From Phycisphaeraceae bacterium (GTDB lineage: Bacteria; Planctomycetota; Phycisphaerae; Phycisphaerales; Phycisphaeraceae), in the NCBI GenBank assembly GCA_020850375.1, contig JADZET010000278.1, forward strand, positions 1-7,215: a stretch of DNA of 7,215 nucleotides, read 5' to 3'. The notes beneath the pieces are model-generated. The model was not told the origin of the DNA, ran no database searches, and saw only the letters and a list, made by a program, of their open reading frames with translations. Positions 1 to 5,757 of this stretch are shown here, in pieces (position 1 is the first letter of the stretch; every line of letters begins with the position of its first letter). Made by a program: the position numbers and the translations under genes.

Positions 1-2
1 AG

Positions 3-1685
3 TTCGAGACCAACGACCGCCTGCTCGAGGACTACCCCGAGGTGGTCTACCCCATCCACGCCCTGGAGCGCATCCACAACCGGGCCAACGGCCAGCTCTG
101 CCAGGGCCAGCCGACGCGGATCACCTGGACGGCCGACGAGATTGTGCTGCCGACCACTTCTGGCCCCGCCCCCGGGAGCGCTTCCTCCGGGGCGATCATC
201 CGCGTGGCGGGCATCGAGAGCCGGATCCGGGGCATGAAGTTTAAGCGTGCCGACGGCCGGGCGGTGCGGCCGTCGCTGGTGGTGCTCGACGACCCGCAGA
301 CCGACGAATCCGCCCGCAGCGATCAGCAGGTCCGTGCCCGGCTGGAAACCCTCAACGGCGCGATCCTCAACATGGCCGGGCCGGGCCAGAAGATCTCGGG
401 CATCATGCCCTGCACGGTCATCCGCCCCGGGGACATGGCCGACCAGATCCTCGACCGCGACAAGCACCCCGTCTGGCAGGGCGAGCGCACCAAGCTCATC
501 TATGCCTTCCCGAGCCACCAGAAGCTCTGGGACCAGTACGCCCAGCTGCGGGCGGAGAGTTTCCGAAGCGGCGGCGACGGGAAGCAGGCCACGGAGTTCT
601 ACCGCAAGTTCCGGGGGGAGATGGACGCCGGCGCCATCGTGGCCTGGCCGCAGCGCCACCACGAGGACGAGCTCTCAGCCATCCAGCACGCGGTGAACCT
701 GCGTCTGCGGGATGAGCGGGCCTTCTGGGCGGAGTACCAGAACCAGCCCCTGCCGGTGGAGGAAGAAGGCGCGGACCAATTGACCGCCGAGGCGGTGGCC
801 GCCAAGACCAACGGCTACCGGCGGGGTGTGATCCCGATGGACGCGGGCCATCTGACGATGTTCATCGACGTGCAGGGCAAGCTGCTGTTCTTTGCCGTGG
901 CCGCCTGGGAGGAGGATTTCACGGGGTATGTCGTCGATTACGGCACCTACCCCGACCAGCAGCGCCCTCCCGGAAGTTGTTTCACCCTGCGCGAAGCGCA
1001 AAAGACCCTGGCCCGGGCTGCGCCAGGGACGGGGTTGGAGGGTTCGATCTACGCCGGCCTCGAGCAGCTCACCCAAGCCTACCTCGGCCGCTCCTGGCGC
1101 CGCGACGACGGGGTGGAGATGCGGATCGAACGCTGCCTGATCGACGCCAACTGGGGCCAGTCCACCGACGTGGTGTACCAGTTCTGCCGGCAGAGCGTCC
1201 ATGCCGGGCTGATCATGCCCAGCCACGGGCGCTACGTCGGGGCCTCGAGCATCCCGTTTAGTGAGTACAAGCGCAAGCGGGGTGAACGAGTGGGGCTGCA
1301 CTGGCGCATCCCCTGCGTGCAGAGCCGTCGGCAGGCCCGGCACGCGTTGATCGACACCAACTACTGGAAGAGCTTCATTCATGCCCGGCTGGCCGTGGCG
1401 ATGGGCGACCCCGGATGCCTGTCGCTGTTTGGCCGCAAGCCGGCCGAGCATCAGCTGCTGGCTGAGCACCTGACGGCCGAGTCCTGCGTGACGACGCAGG
1501 CTCGGGGGCGTGCGGTAGACGAATGGAAGGCTCGGGGTCCGGGTAGGGACAACCACTGGTTCGACTGCCTGGTGGGATGTGCCGTGGCGGCGTCGATTCA
1601 GGGCGTGGTGCTGCCGGGCACGGACAGCCAGCCACAGCCGGCGCGGCCGCCGATCCGCTTGTCCGATCTACAAAGGAGCCGATAG
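3..1685 (+). CDS. Phage terminase large subunit (GpA-like), 5'-partial
   Basis: This is the ATP-driven DNA-packaging motor and nuclease that cuts phage DNA and pumps it through the portal into the procapsid. The reading frame is open to the left edge, so the start and the Walker A region lie outside; about 560 residues are visible. Counting residues from the GTG at 42, LVVLDD (79-84) is the Walker B strand with its acidic pair. SGIMPCTVIRPGDMADQILD (119-138) fits the coupling motif that follows in the ATPase. The RNase H-like nuclease shows three spaced aspartates: D276 in FIDVQ, D368 in LIDANWGQS and D508 in NHWFDC. The last 25 residues are a proline/glutamine-rich tail. The stop lies just before the next start, so the two genes are probably co-transcribed. 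The family call is firm. Assignment to the GpA branch rests on the nuclease motif style and on the gene order. Confidence 0.9.
   Translation, partial: FETNDRLLEDYPEVVYPIHALERIHNRANGQLCQGQPTRITWTADEIVLPTTSGPAPGSASSGAIIRVAGIESRIRGMKFKRADGRAVRPSLVVLDDPQTDESARSDQQVRARLETLNGAILNMAGPGQKISGIMPCTVIRPGDMADQILDRDKHPVWQGERTKLIYAFPSHQKLWDQYAQLRAESFRSGGDGKQATEFYRKFRGEMDAGAIVAWPQRHHEDELSAIQHAVNLRLRDERAFWAEYQNQPLPVEEEGADQLTAEAVAAKTNGYRRGVIPMDAGHLTMFIDVQGKLLFFAVAAWEEDFTGYVVDYGTYPDQQRPPGSCFTLREAQKTLARAAPGTGLEGSIYAGLEQLTQAYLGRSWRRDDGVEMRIERCLIDANWGQSTDVVYQFCRQSVHAGLIMPSHGRYVGASSIPFSEYKRKRGERVGLHWRIPCVQSRRQARHALIDTNYWKSFIHARLAVAMGDPGCLSLFGRKPAEHQLLAEHLTAESCVTTQARGRAVDEWKARGPGRDNHWFDCLVGCAVAASIQGVVLPGTDSQPQPARPPIRLSDLQRSR
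1672..1678 (+). promoter_or_regulatory. Shine-Dalgarno sequence for the zinc-ribbon gene
   Basis: AAAGGAG lies inside the last codons of the terminase gene. It is 7 nt before a GTG at 1686 and 10 nt before an ATG at 1689, in the same frame, so it supports translation of the small gene but does not decide between the two starts. Confidence 0.7.
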
Positions 1686-1688
1686 GTG

Positions 1689-1898
1689 ATGGCTCAACCT
1701 CACGACACGCGTCAGGCCCCCGAGCGGCGGCGTGGCCTGAAATGCCCGAAGTGCGGTTGCGCCCACTTCCGGGTGCTCTACACGCGTCGCGCCTGGGGTG
1801 GTCGAGTGCTGCGCCGACGCGCGTGCCGTCACTGCGGCCGACGGGTGACGACCTATGAGGTCGCGGCGGGCGGGGGTCCTTTCGTCCACGCCAAGTAG
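1689..1898 (+). CDS. Small NrdR-like zinc-ribbon protein
   Basis: This is a 69-residue basic protein. Numbered from the ATG it carries CPKC at 19-22 and CRHC at 46-49, with VLYTRR between them and RRRACRHCGRRVTTYE at the end of the ribbon. The C-x2-C, RRR-x-C-x2-C and R-x-TTYE pattern is that of the N-terminal zinc ribbon of NrdR, the ATP/dATP-sensing repressor of ribonucleotide reductase genes. The ATP-cone domain is absent and the protein stops about ten residues after the ribbon. It therefore probably binds nucleic acid but cannot sense nucleotides in the NrdR way. An in-frame GTG three bases earlier is an equally possible start. It follows the terminase stop immediately (TAG at 1683-1685) and has a good ribosome binding site. 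Its role is unknown: a phage transcription regulator or a packaging accessory protein are both open. The fold assignment is fairly sure, the function is not. Confidence 0.75.
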   Translation: MAQPHDTRQAPERRRGLKCPKCGCAHFRVLYTRRAWGGRVLRRRACRHCGRRVTTYEVAAGGGPFVHAK

Positions 1899-1909
1899 AG
1901 ACATTGCTG

Positions 1910-1936
1910 CGATTGTTCGAATACATCGAACAATCG
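1910..1936. terminator. Perfect hairpin in the convergent gap; possible bidirectional terminator
   Basis: CGATTGTTCGA (1910-1920) and TCGAACAATCG (1926-1936) form a perfect 11-bp inverted repeat around a 5-nt loop. It sits in the 64-bp gap between the stops of the + strand zinc-ribbon gene and the - strand abiEii, where a shared terminator would be expected. There is no T run on either side, so it is not a classic intrinsic terminator. It could also be a protein-binding palindrome. Confidence 0.4.
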
Positions 1937-1962
1937 AAGTACTCAATCTACTGTGGAATACG

Positions 1963-2925
1963 CTACTTTCCTTTGTGCTCTTGGACGTTCATCGCCTTCC
2001 ACCGCAAGAGCGGATGGTTCTTGATGCGTTCCGCCATCGCCGCATCGGCGGTCAAGAGCTCAGGCTGGATCTGGCCGTGGTCGAGAATTTGGTTGAGGAA
2101 CGCTAACTCTTCGACGGTCATCGGCAGGACCGCGCCAAGCCGTTGGCGGCAGGCCGCGATCATGCCTTCCGCCCAATCGCCGGCCTTTTGTTTCTGCAGG
2201 AACTCGCTGCGCACGACCGGCAGGAGTTGGTTCTCCAGTTCGTGGGGGTCGTATCCCACATCCGTGACCGTCACGGTCCGCCAATCCTTGCGATTCATCG
2301 CCCCATAGAGCACAAAGCCCAGGCGCAGCGTCTTGGGGTCCAGGCCGCCGCGCGTAAGCAACTGGTGCGCGTCAAAGAGGTCACGGCTGGCCCGGCGGGC
2401 CAGCAGCGCCGCGAGCTTGCCAGCGGCCACTTCATGGAGGTCGAGAACGGGCACCTGCGTGGCGGCGTAGGAGCCCACCCGCGCATCGCGCAGCGCCACC
2501 GGCCAAAGTGGAACGCGGAACATAAAGTTCAAATCGACTTCCAGGTTGCCCCCTTCGCCCAGGGCGCTCTCATAGCGCATGCGCCACTTGCCCCCGGCGT
2601 GATCGGTGGGCACGCGCGTGACGTTCATGCCTTCCCGCGTGCAGACGGCCTGGATAGCCTGCTCGACCTTGGGCCGTTCGGCCAGGATCGTCTCGCGGTC
2701 CACCGCGCCGATGTAGTTCAGGTCGATGTCCACGCTGAGGCGCGGCACGTCGAACAAGAAGAGGTTGAGGGCCGTCCCGCCCTTGAGCGCCCAGTGTCCC
2801 TTGAGGAACGGATGGCTGTTGAACCCATTTAGGAGGTTCAGCAGGTGGATGACCTTCTCGAGCACCTCGGGGCGAAATCCCGTGGCCTGCGCTTCGCTGA
2901 TGAGTTTTTCGCGGGACACTTTCAC
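1963..2925 (-). CDS. abiEii: AbiEii-type nucleotidyltransferase toxin
   Basis: This is the toxin half of an AbiE (type IV) toxin-antitoxin pair, a 320-residue protein of the usual family size. It belongs to the DNA polymerase beta-like nucleotidyltransferases. Relatives cause abortive infection or reversible growth arrest, and the mycobacterial MenT homologues add nucleotides to tRNA. LKGGTAL (47-53) and SVDIDL (64-69, metal-binding D66 and D68) form the nucleotide/metal site. D131 in LEVDLNF is a likely third carboxylate. AAGKLAALLARRASRDLFD (167-185), with K170, R181 and D182, is the conserved downstream motif. All key residues are present, so it should be active. The GTG start at 2925 overlaps the TGA of abiEi (GTGA) and has GGAGG 7 nt upstream, which implies translational coupling. 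The frame stays open upstream to 3360, but that part runs antiparallel in frame to nothing conserved and overlaps abiEi. The C-terminus faces the phage genes convergently. Confidence 0.92.
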   Translation of the reverse strand: MKVSREKLISEAQATGFRPEVLEKVIHLLNLLNGFNSHPFLKGHWALKGGTALNLFLFDVPRLSVDIDLNYIGAVDRETILAERPKVEQAIQAVCTREGMNVTRVPTDHAGGKWRMRYESALGEGGNLEVDLNFMFRVPLWPVALRDARVGSYAATQVPVLDLHEVAAGKLAALLARRASRDLFDAHQLLTRGGLDPKTLRLGFVLYGAMNRKDWRTVTVTDVGYDPHELENQLLPVVRSEFLQKQKAGDWAEGMIAACRQRLGAVLPMTVEELAFLNQILDHGQIQPELLTADAAMAERIKNHPLLRWKAMNVQEHKGK

Positions 2926-2938
2926 AGGACTTCCTCCC
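2922..2938 (-). promoter_or_regulatory. abiEi/abiEii stop-start overlap with strong Shine-Dalgarno
   Basis: On the - strand GGGAGGAAG precedes GTGA, in which the TGA ends abiEi and the GTG starts abiEii. GGAGG is 7 nt from the GTG. This fixes the toxin start and suggests that toxin translation depends on antitoxin translation. Confidence 0.8.
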
Positions 2939-3722
2939 AGGAACGCCCGGCCAATGACGGGGGGACCACGAGATTCCAGTCGCGCACCAGTTTGCCGCTC
3001 TTGCCACGCTCGAGGTAGTGCGGCTGCTGGGGACGGAGCCGGCGCAGCGGATCGAGATGCCGGTCCTCGACCATCAGCGCCGCGGCGTGCTGCTGGAGGT
3101 AGTAGCCGACTTTGGCCGCCGTGGTGCGGTTGCCCAGGAGTTTGGCGTAGGCCAGAACCACGTCCAAGTCGAAGTACTCGACGGACTCCAGCGACCGCCA
3201 GATCTCCTCCCATCCACCGCTGAGATCCGGCCGGTCGAGCAGATCTACCAGCGTTCGCTCTAGGCTGGCGACCCGCAGTTCCACGCCGGACCGCTCCAGG
3301 GTCTTGGTGGCAAAGTGCTGCTGGCCCGCCTCGCGCAGGGTCTTGGGGAAGGTCACGCACTCGAAGCGATAGGAGCGGAAGGTCGTGGTGCGAACGAGCT
3401 TGTTGCTCTGGAAGAAGAACCGCTCGAAGACCGAGTGCGCCTTGCCATGCACCTCTAACGCGGTGTGGTAGGCCAGCACCGAATCCTCAGCGGATTTGGC
3501 CGCGACCAGGTAGGGATCGACCGGGGCGGTCTGCGGGTTGGTGCCCGGGGCGACAACGGCATAGAGACCGCGGCGCACGCGCAGCAGCCGGCCCTGCCGC
3601 AGGTGGTAGGACAGCAGCGCCTCGCGGGATCGCTTGTTGCGGGAGTGCCCCCGGTCAAGCCAGCCCCGAAGCTCACCCAAGGTGAACACCGGCTGGTGGA
3701 AGGCCAGTTCTGGTAGGTTCAT
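2922..3722 (-). CDS. abiEi: AbiEi-type antitoxin and transcriptional autorepressor
   Basis: This is the 266-residue first gene of the AbiE pair. Members of this family have an N-terminal winged helix-turn-helix that represses the operon and a C-terminal domain that neutralises the toxin. Here residues 11-57 (PVFTLGEL to RVRRGLYAVV) match the winged helix, with the basic wing RLLRVRRGLY at 46-55. The middle segment LAYHTALEVHG (83-93) and the later SLERTLVDLLDRPDLSGGWE (153-172) are typical of the AbiEi C-terminal region. The ATG at 3722 is preferred, with GAGG 5 nt upstream. A GTG at 3755 would add 11 residues encoded inside the operator repeat and is less likely. The gene lies directly downstream of two large palindromic elements, as expected for an autoregulated antitoxin. 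Its stop overlaps the toxin start by four bases. Confidence 0.88.
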   Translation of the reverse strand: MNLPELAFHQPVFTLGELRGWLDRGHSRNKRSREALLSYHLRQGRLLRVRRGLYAVVAPGTNPQTAPVDPYLVAAKSAEDSVLAYHTALEVHGKAHSVFERFFFQSNKLVRTTTFRSYRFECVTFPKTLREAGQQHFATKTLERSGVELRVASLERTLVDLLDRPDLSGGWEEIWRSLESVEYFDLDVVLAYAKLLGNRTTAAKVGYYLQQHAAALMVEDRHLDPLRRLRPQQPHYLERGKSGKLVRDWNLVVPPSLAGRSWEEVL

Positions 3723-3732
3723 GGCGGCCTCG

Positions 3733-3791
3733 CTTGATTCATTTCGACGAAACACTGTATTGGCCTACGTGTTTTGACGAACCACATCAAG
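3733..3791. promoter_or_regulatory. AbiEi operator candidate, copy 1 (proximal to abiEi)
   Basis: Three inverted repeats share one centre at 3762: CTTGAT (3733-3738) with ATCAAG (3786-3791), TTCG (3743-3746) with CGAA (3778-3781), and AAACAC (3750-3755) with GTGTTT (3769-3774). The 32-bp core at 3746-3777 recurs at 3828-3859 with two mismatches. It lies 11 bp before the abiEi ATG, so a repressor bound here could also block elongation. AbiEi proteins are known to bind paired inverted repeats upstream of their operon; that this protein binds here is inferred. Confidence 0.7.
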
Positions 3792-3814
3792 TATCGACGG
3801 TACTTGCCCAGGAA

Positions 3815-3873
3815 CTTGATCCAAATTGACGAAACACTGTATTAGACTACGTGTTTTGAAGGTCAACGTCAAG
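3815..3873. promoter_or_regulatory. AbiEi operator candidate, copy 2 (over the promoter)
   Basis: This is the second copy, centred on 3844 and exactly 82 bp from copy 1. CTTGA (3815-3819) pairs with TCAAG (3869-3873), and AAACAC (3832-3837) pairs with GTGTTT (3851-3856). The two mismatches against the core of copy 1 lie in the 13-bp spacer between the inner arms, while all inner-arm bases are kept, which is what binding selection would give. The element covers the best -35/-10 candidates for abiEi. Confidence 0.7.
3839..3866 (-). promoter_or_regulatory. Putative abiE promoter
   Basis: On the - strand TTGACC (3866-3861) is followed after 16 nt by TAATAC (3844-3839). A second -35-like TTGACG (3872-3867) sits 20 nt from TCTAAT (3846-3841) and 17 nt from TAGTCT (3849-3844). 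Which hexamers are used is unclear, and the -10 matches are only partial. Any of them lies within or against operator copy 2, leaving a leader of about 110 nt that contains copy 1. That layout suits negative autoregulation. Confidence 0.4.
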
Positions 3874-3895
3874 TTTTTCCTTCCCATCTCCGGCA

Positions 3896-3920
3896 GGTTC
3901 TACCGCTAGAACCCATTTTT
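3896..3920 (+). terminator. Terminator-like hairpin with T run facing the portal operon
   Basis: GGTTCTA (3896-3902), loop CCGC and TAGAACC (3907-3913) make a perfect 7-bp stem, followed after CA by TTTTT (3916-3920). This is the shape of a short intrinsic terminator on the + strand; the - strand has no T run in the matching position. It would stop + transcripts arriving from the antisense side of abiE, or act as an attenuator if a + promoter lies within the operator region. The stem is short, so its strength is uncertain. Confidence 0.5.
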
Positions 3921-4012
3921 CTCATCCGAGGATTTCTCAAACCTCCGGTGGGACGTTGGGTTCAGCATGGCATAGGTAACCCCTATCAGGACCGGGCACC
4001 GGGGGCACACGC
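3921..4012 (+). other. Leader before the gpW-position gene
   Basis: This stretch holds no gene. TGGGTTC (3957-3963) is the reverse complement of GAACCCA (3909-3915), and ATAGG (3972-3976) can pair with CCTAT (3982-3986) over a 5-nt loop. Both are short enough to be chance. GC rises back to the level of the structural genes towards the right end. No convincing promoter was found, although the next genes need one if the upstream hairpin terminates. Confidence 0.3.
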
Positions 4013-4210
4013 ATGGCTGAGAACCTCGATCAAACGATCCGCGACGGTGCGGCCCAGCCGCGCCGGGCTAAGGCTGACGGCGTGGAGGTTGAGCAGCACC
4101 CGCTGCCAGACCAGATCGCGGCGGATCGGTACCTGCAGAGCAAGAAGGCGGCCCGGACGAAGGGTCTGGGTGTGCCCTTCAAGAAGCTCTCGCCGCCCGG
4201 CGCGGCCTAA
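4013..4210 (+). CDS. Small head-completion (gpW-position) protein candidate
   Basis: This is a 65-residue, highly charged protein without cysteines or membrane segments. The central VEVEQHPLPDQIAADRYLQSKKAA predicts a short strand followed by a helix. That pattern resembles the tail half of lambda gpW, where a beta element is followed by a helix that begins with a Ser/Asp-rich cap. Its place directly before the portal gene is the place of W in lambda (A-W-B). gpW-type proteins join the portal connector after packaging and make the site for tail attachment. The ATG at 4013 has only a weak G-rich site (GGGGG about 7 nt upstream). The 50 bp to the portal ATG suggest one transcript. That it is a real gene is likely; the gpW role is inferred from position and weak resemblance and is not established. 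Confidence 0.65.
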   Translation: MAENLDQTIRDGAAQPRRAKADGVEVEQHPLPDQIAADRYLQSKKAARTKGLGVPFKKLSPPGAA

Positions 4211-4260
4211 GGCGTGCGTCACCTGTGCCTTGGGGTCCATCGCCGCTCCATGGAGCATGC

Positions 4261-5757
4261 ATGCTCGGTTGGCTCAAACATCTCGCCGCCTCGCCCAAGC
4301 CCCAGCGGCTGGCCGTTCGCCGGCCGATGGTGCGGATCGTCAAGGCGCGTTTCGACGCGGCGGTGACGAATGAGGAGAACCGGCGGCACTGGGCGAATGC
4401 CGATGGCCTGTCGGCCAACGCGGCGATGAGCCCCCAGGTCCGGCGGATCCTCCGCAATCGGGCGCGCTACGAGGTGGCCAACAATAGTTATGCGAGGGGG
4501 ATCGTACTGACGCTGGCCAATGACAGCGTCGGCACGGGGCCGAGCCTGCAGATGCTCACGGACACGCCCGAGACGAACCGGCGCGTCGAGGAGGCCTTTG
4601 GCGCATGGGCGGAGGCGGCGAACCTGGCTGAGAAGCTCCGCACCATGCGGATGGCTCGGGCGGATAGCGGTGAGGCGTTTACCTTGCTGACGAGCAATCC
4701 GGCCATTGACCACCCGGTGCAACTCGATCTGCGGTTGGTTGAAGCGGATCAGATCGCCACACCGGTGTGGGGAATGGGTCGAGGATCCGATGACACGACG
4801 GATGGCATCGCCTTTGACCGCTTCGGCAATCCCGTCGAGTACCACATGCTCCGGCGGCATCCCGGCGACGTGACCTATGCCCGCGGGCTGGACGACTTTG
4901 AGCGGGTGCCAGCCAGCGCGATGGTCCACTACTTCCGTATGGATCGGCCCGGGCAGGTGCGAGGGATTCCCGACATCACTCCAGCGTTGCCCCTCTTCGC
5001 TCAGTTGCGGCGGTACACGTTGGCGGTGATCGCGGCGGCGGAGACGGCGGCGGATTTTGCCGCGGTGCTCTACACCGACGCCCCGGCCAACGGGGAGGCG
5101 GAGAGTGTTGAGCCCATGGACATCGTCGAGCTCGAGCGGCGGATGGCCACTGTGCTGCCGGGGGGCTGGAAGCTCGGACAGATCACGGCTGAGCAGCCGG
5201 CGACGACCTATGGCGAGTTCAAGAAGGAGATCCTCAACGAGATCGCCCGCTGCCTGAACATGCCCTTTAACATCGCGGCGGGCAATTCCTCGGGCTACAA
5301 CTACGCCTCGGGCCGGCTCGATCACCAGACCTACTACAAGAGCATCCGCGTTGACCAGTCGCACCTTGAGGCGATGGTCCTCGACCGCGTCCTGGCCGCG
5401 TGGTTCAGCGAGGCGGTCTTGATCGACGGATTGCTCCCGGACGCACTTCGCGCGGAATCCCGCTTCCGGGGGCATCAGTGGATGTGGGATGGGCAGGAAC
5501 ACGTCGACCCCGCCAAGGAAGCCAACGCCCAGGCGACGCGATTGACCAGTTACACGACCACCTTGGCCACTGAATACGCCAAGCAGGGCAAGGACTGGGA
5601 GACGGAACTCCGCCAGCGGGCCCGGGAACTCAAGCTCATGAAGGAGCTCGGCCTGACGGCGGAGCAGGCGATGCCTACGCCCGCGAACCCTGAACCCCAA
5701 GACGAGGAAGAGACCGATGACACGCCCCCCCGGAAGCATGCTCGCAAAGCCGCCTGA
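4261..5757 (+). CDS. Phage portal protein, lambda family
   Basis: This 498-residue protein forms the dodecameric ring at the head vertex through which the terminase drives DNA and to which the connector proteins bind. The N-terminal segment with RFDAAVTNEENRRHW (about 31-45) and the stretch ARYEVANNSYARGIVLTLAN (about 68-87), then VGTGPSLQ, are characteristic of lambda-type portals (gpB family). LRLVEADQI (about 155-163), the NPVEYHMLRRHPGD segment, VPASAMVHYFRMDRPGQVRG, and the LNMPFNIAAGNSSGYNYAS region all follow the expected family order. The tail (last ~45 residues) is acidic and then basic, with no recognised domain. The ATG at 4261 is chosen because GGAG lies 5 nt upstream and LGWLKHL fits the usual portal beginning. 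A GTG at 4225 in the same frame would add 12 atypical residues. The length fits the family. The end overlaps the next gene by 41 bp. Confidence 0.93.
   Translation: MLGWLKHLAASPKPQRLAVRRPMVRIVKARFDAAVTNEENRRHWANADGLSANAAMSPQVRRILRNRARYEVANNSYARGIVLTLANDSVGTGPSLQMLTDTPETNRRVEEAFGAWAEAANLAEKLRTMRMARADSGEAFTLLTSNPAIDHPVQLDLRLVEADQIATPVWGMGRGSDDTTDGIAFDRFGNPVEYHMLRRHPGDVTYARGLDDFERVPASAMVHYFRMDRPGQVRGIPDITPALPLFAQLRRYTLAVIAAAETAADFAAVLYTDAPANGEAESVEPMDIVELERRMATVLPGGWKLGQITAEQPATTYGEFKKEILNEIARCLNMPFNIAAGNSSGYNYASGRLDHQTYYKSIRVDQSHLEAMVLDRVLAAWFSEAVLIDGLLPDALRAESRFRGHQWMWDGQEHVDPAKEANAQATRLTSYTTTLATEYAKQGKDWETELRQRARELKLMKELGLTAEQAMPTPANPEPQDEEETDDTPPRKHARKAA

Noticed and set aside
675..1556. 293-codon open frame on the - strand
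   Set aside because: It is antisense to the terminase nuclease domain, whose three aspartates are in the + frame.
1689..1898. Ogr/Delta-type late activator
   Set aside because: Ogr has a C-x2-C...C-x4-C pattern. Here the second pair is C-x2-C within RRR-x-C-x2-C...TTYE, which is NrdR-like.
2143..2832. 229-codon + strand open frame across abiEii
   Set aside because: It is opposite a gene with all catalytic motifs intact; its translation shows no domain and no good ribosome binding site was noted.
2926..3360. Upstream extension of abiEii to a 465-residue protein
   Set aside because: The extra part overlaps abiEi in another frame and is low-complexity. The GTG at 2925 has a strong ribosome binding site and the usual AbiEii beginning.
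3733..3873. CRISPR-like repeat pair
   Set aside because: There are only two copies, they are internally palindromic and lie in front of an antitoxin gene. An operator explains them better.
3909..3963. GAACCCA/TGGGTTC inverted repeat as an insertion boundary
   Set aside because: Seven bases at 41-nt spacing can arise by chance, and its left arm overlaps the better-supported hairpin at 3896-3913.
4225..4260. GTG start extending the portal by 12 residues
   Set aside because: The added residues are unlike portal N-termini, and the ATG at 4261 has GGAG at a suitable distance.
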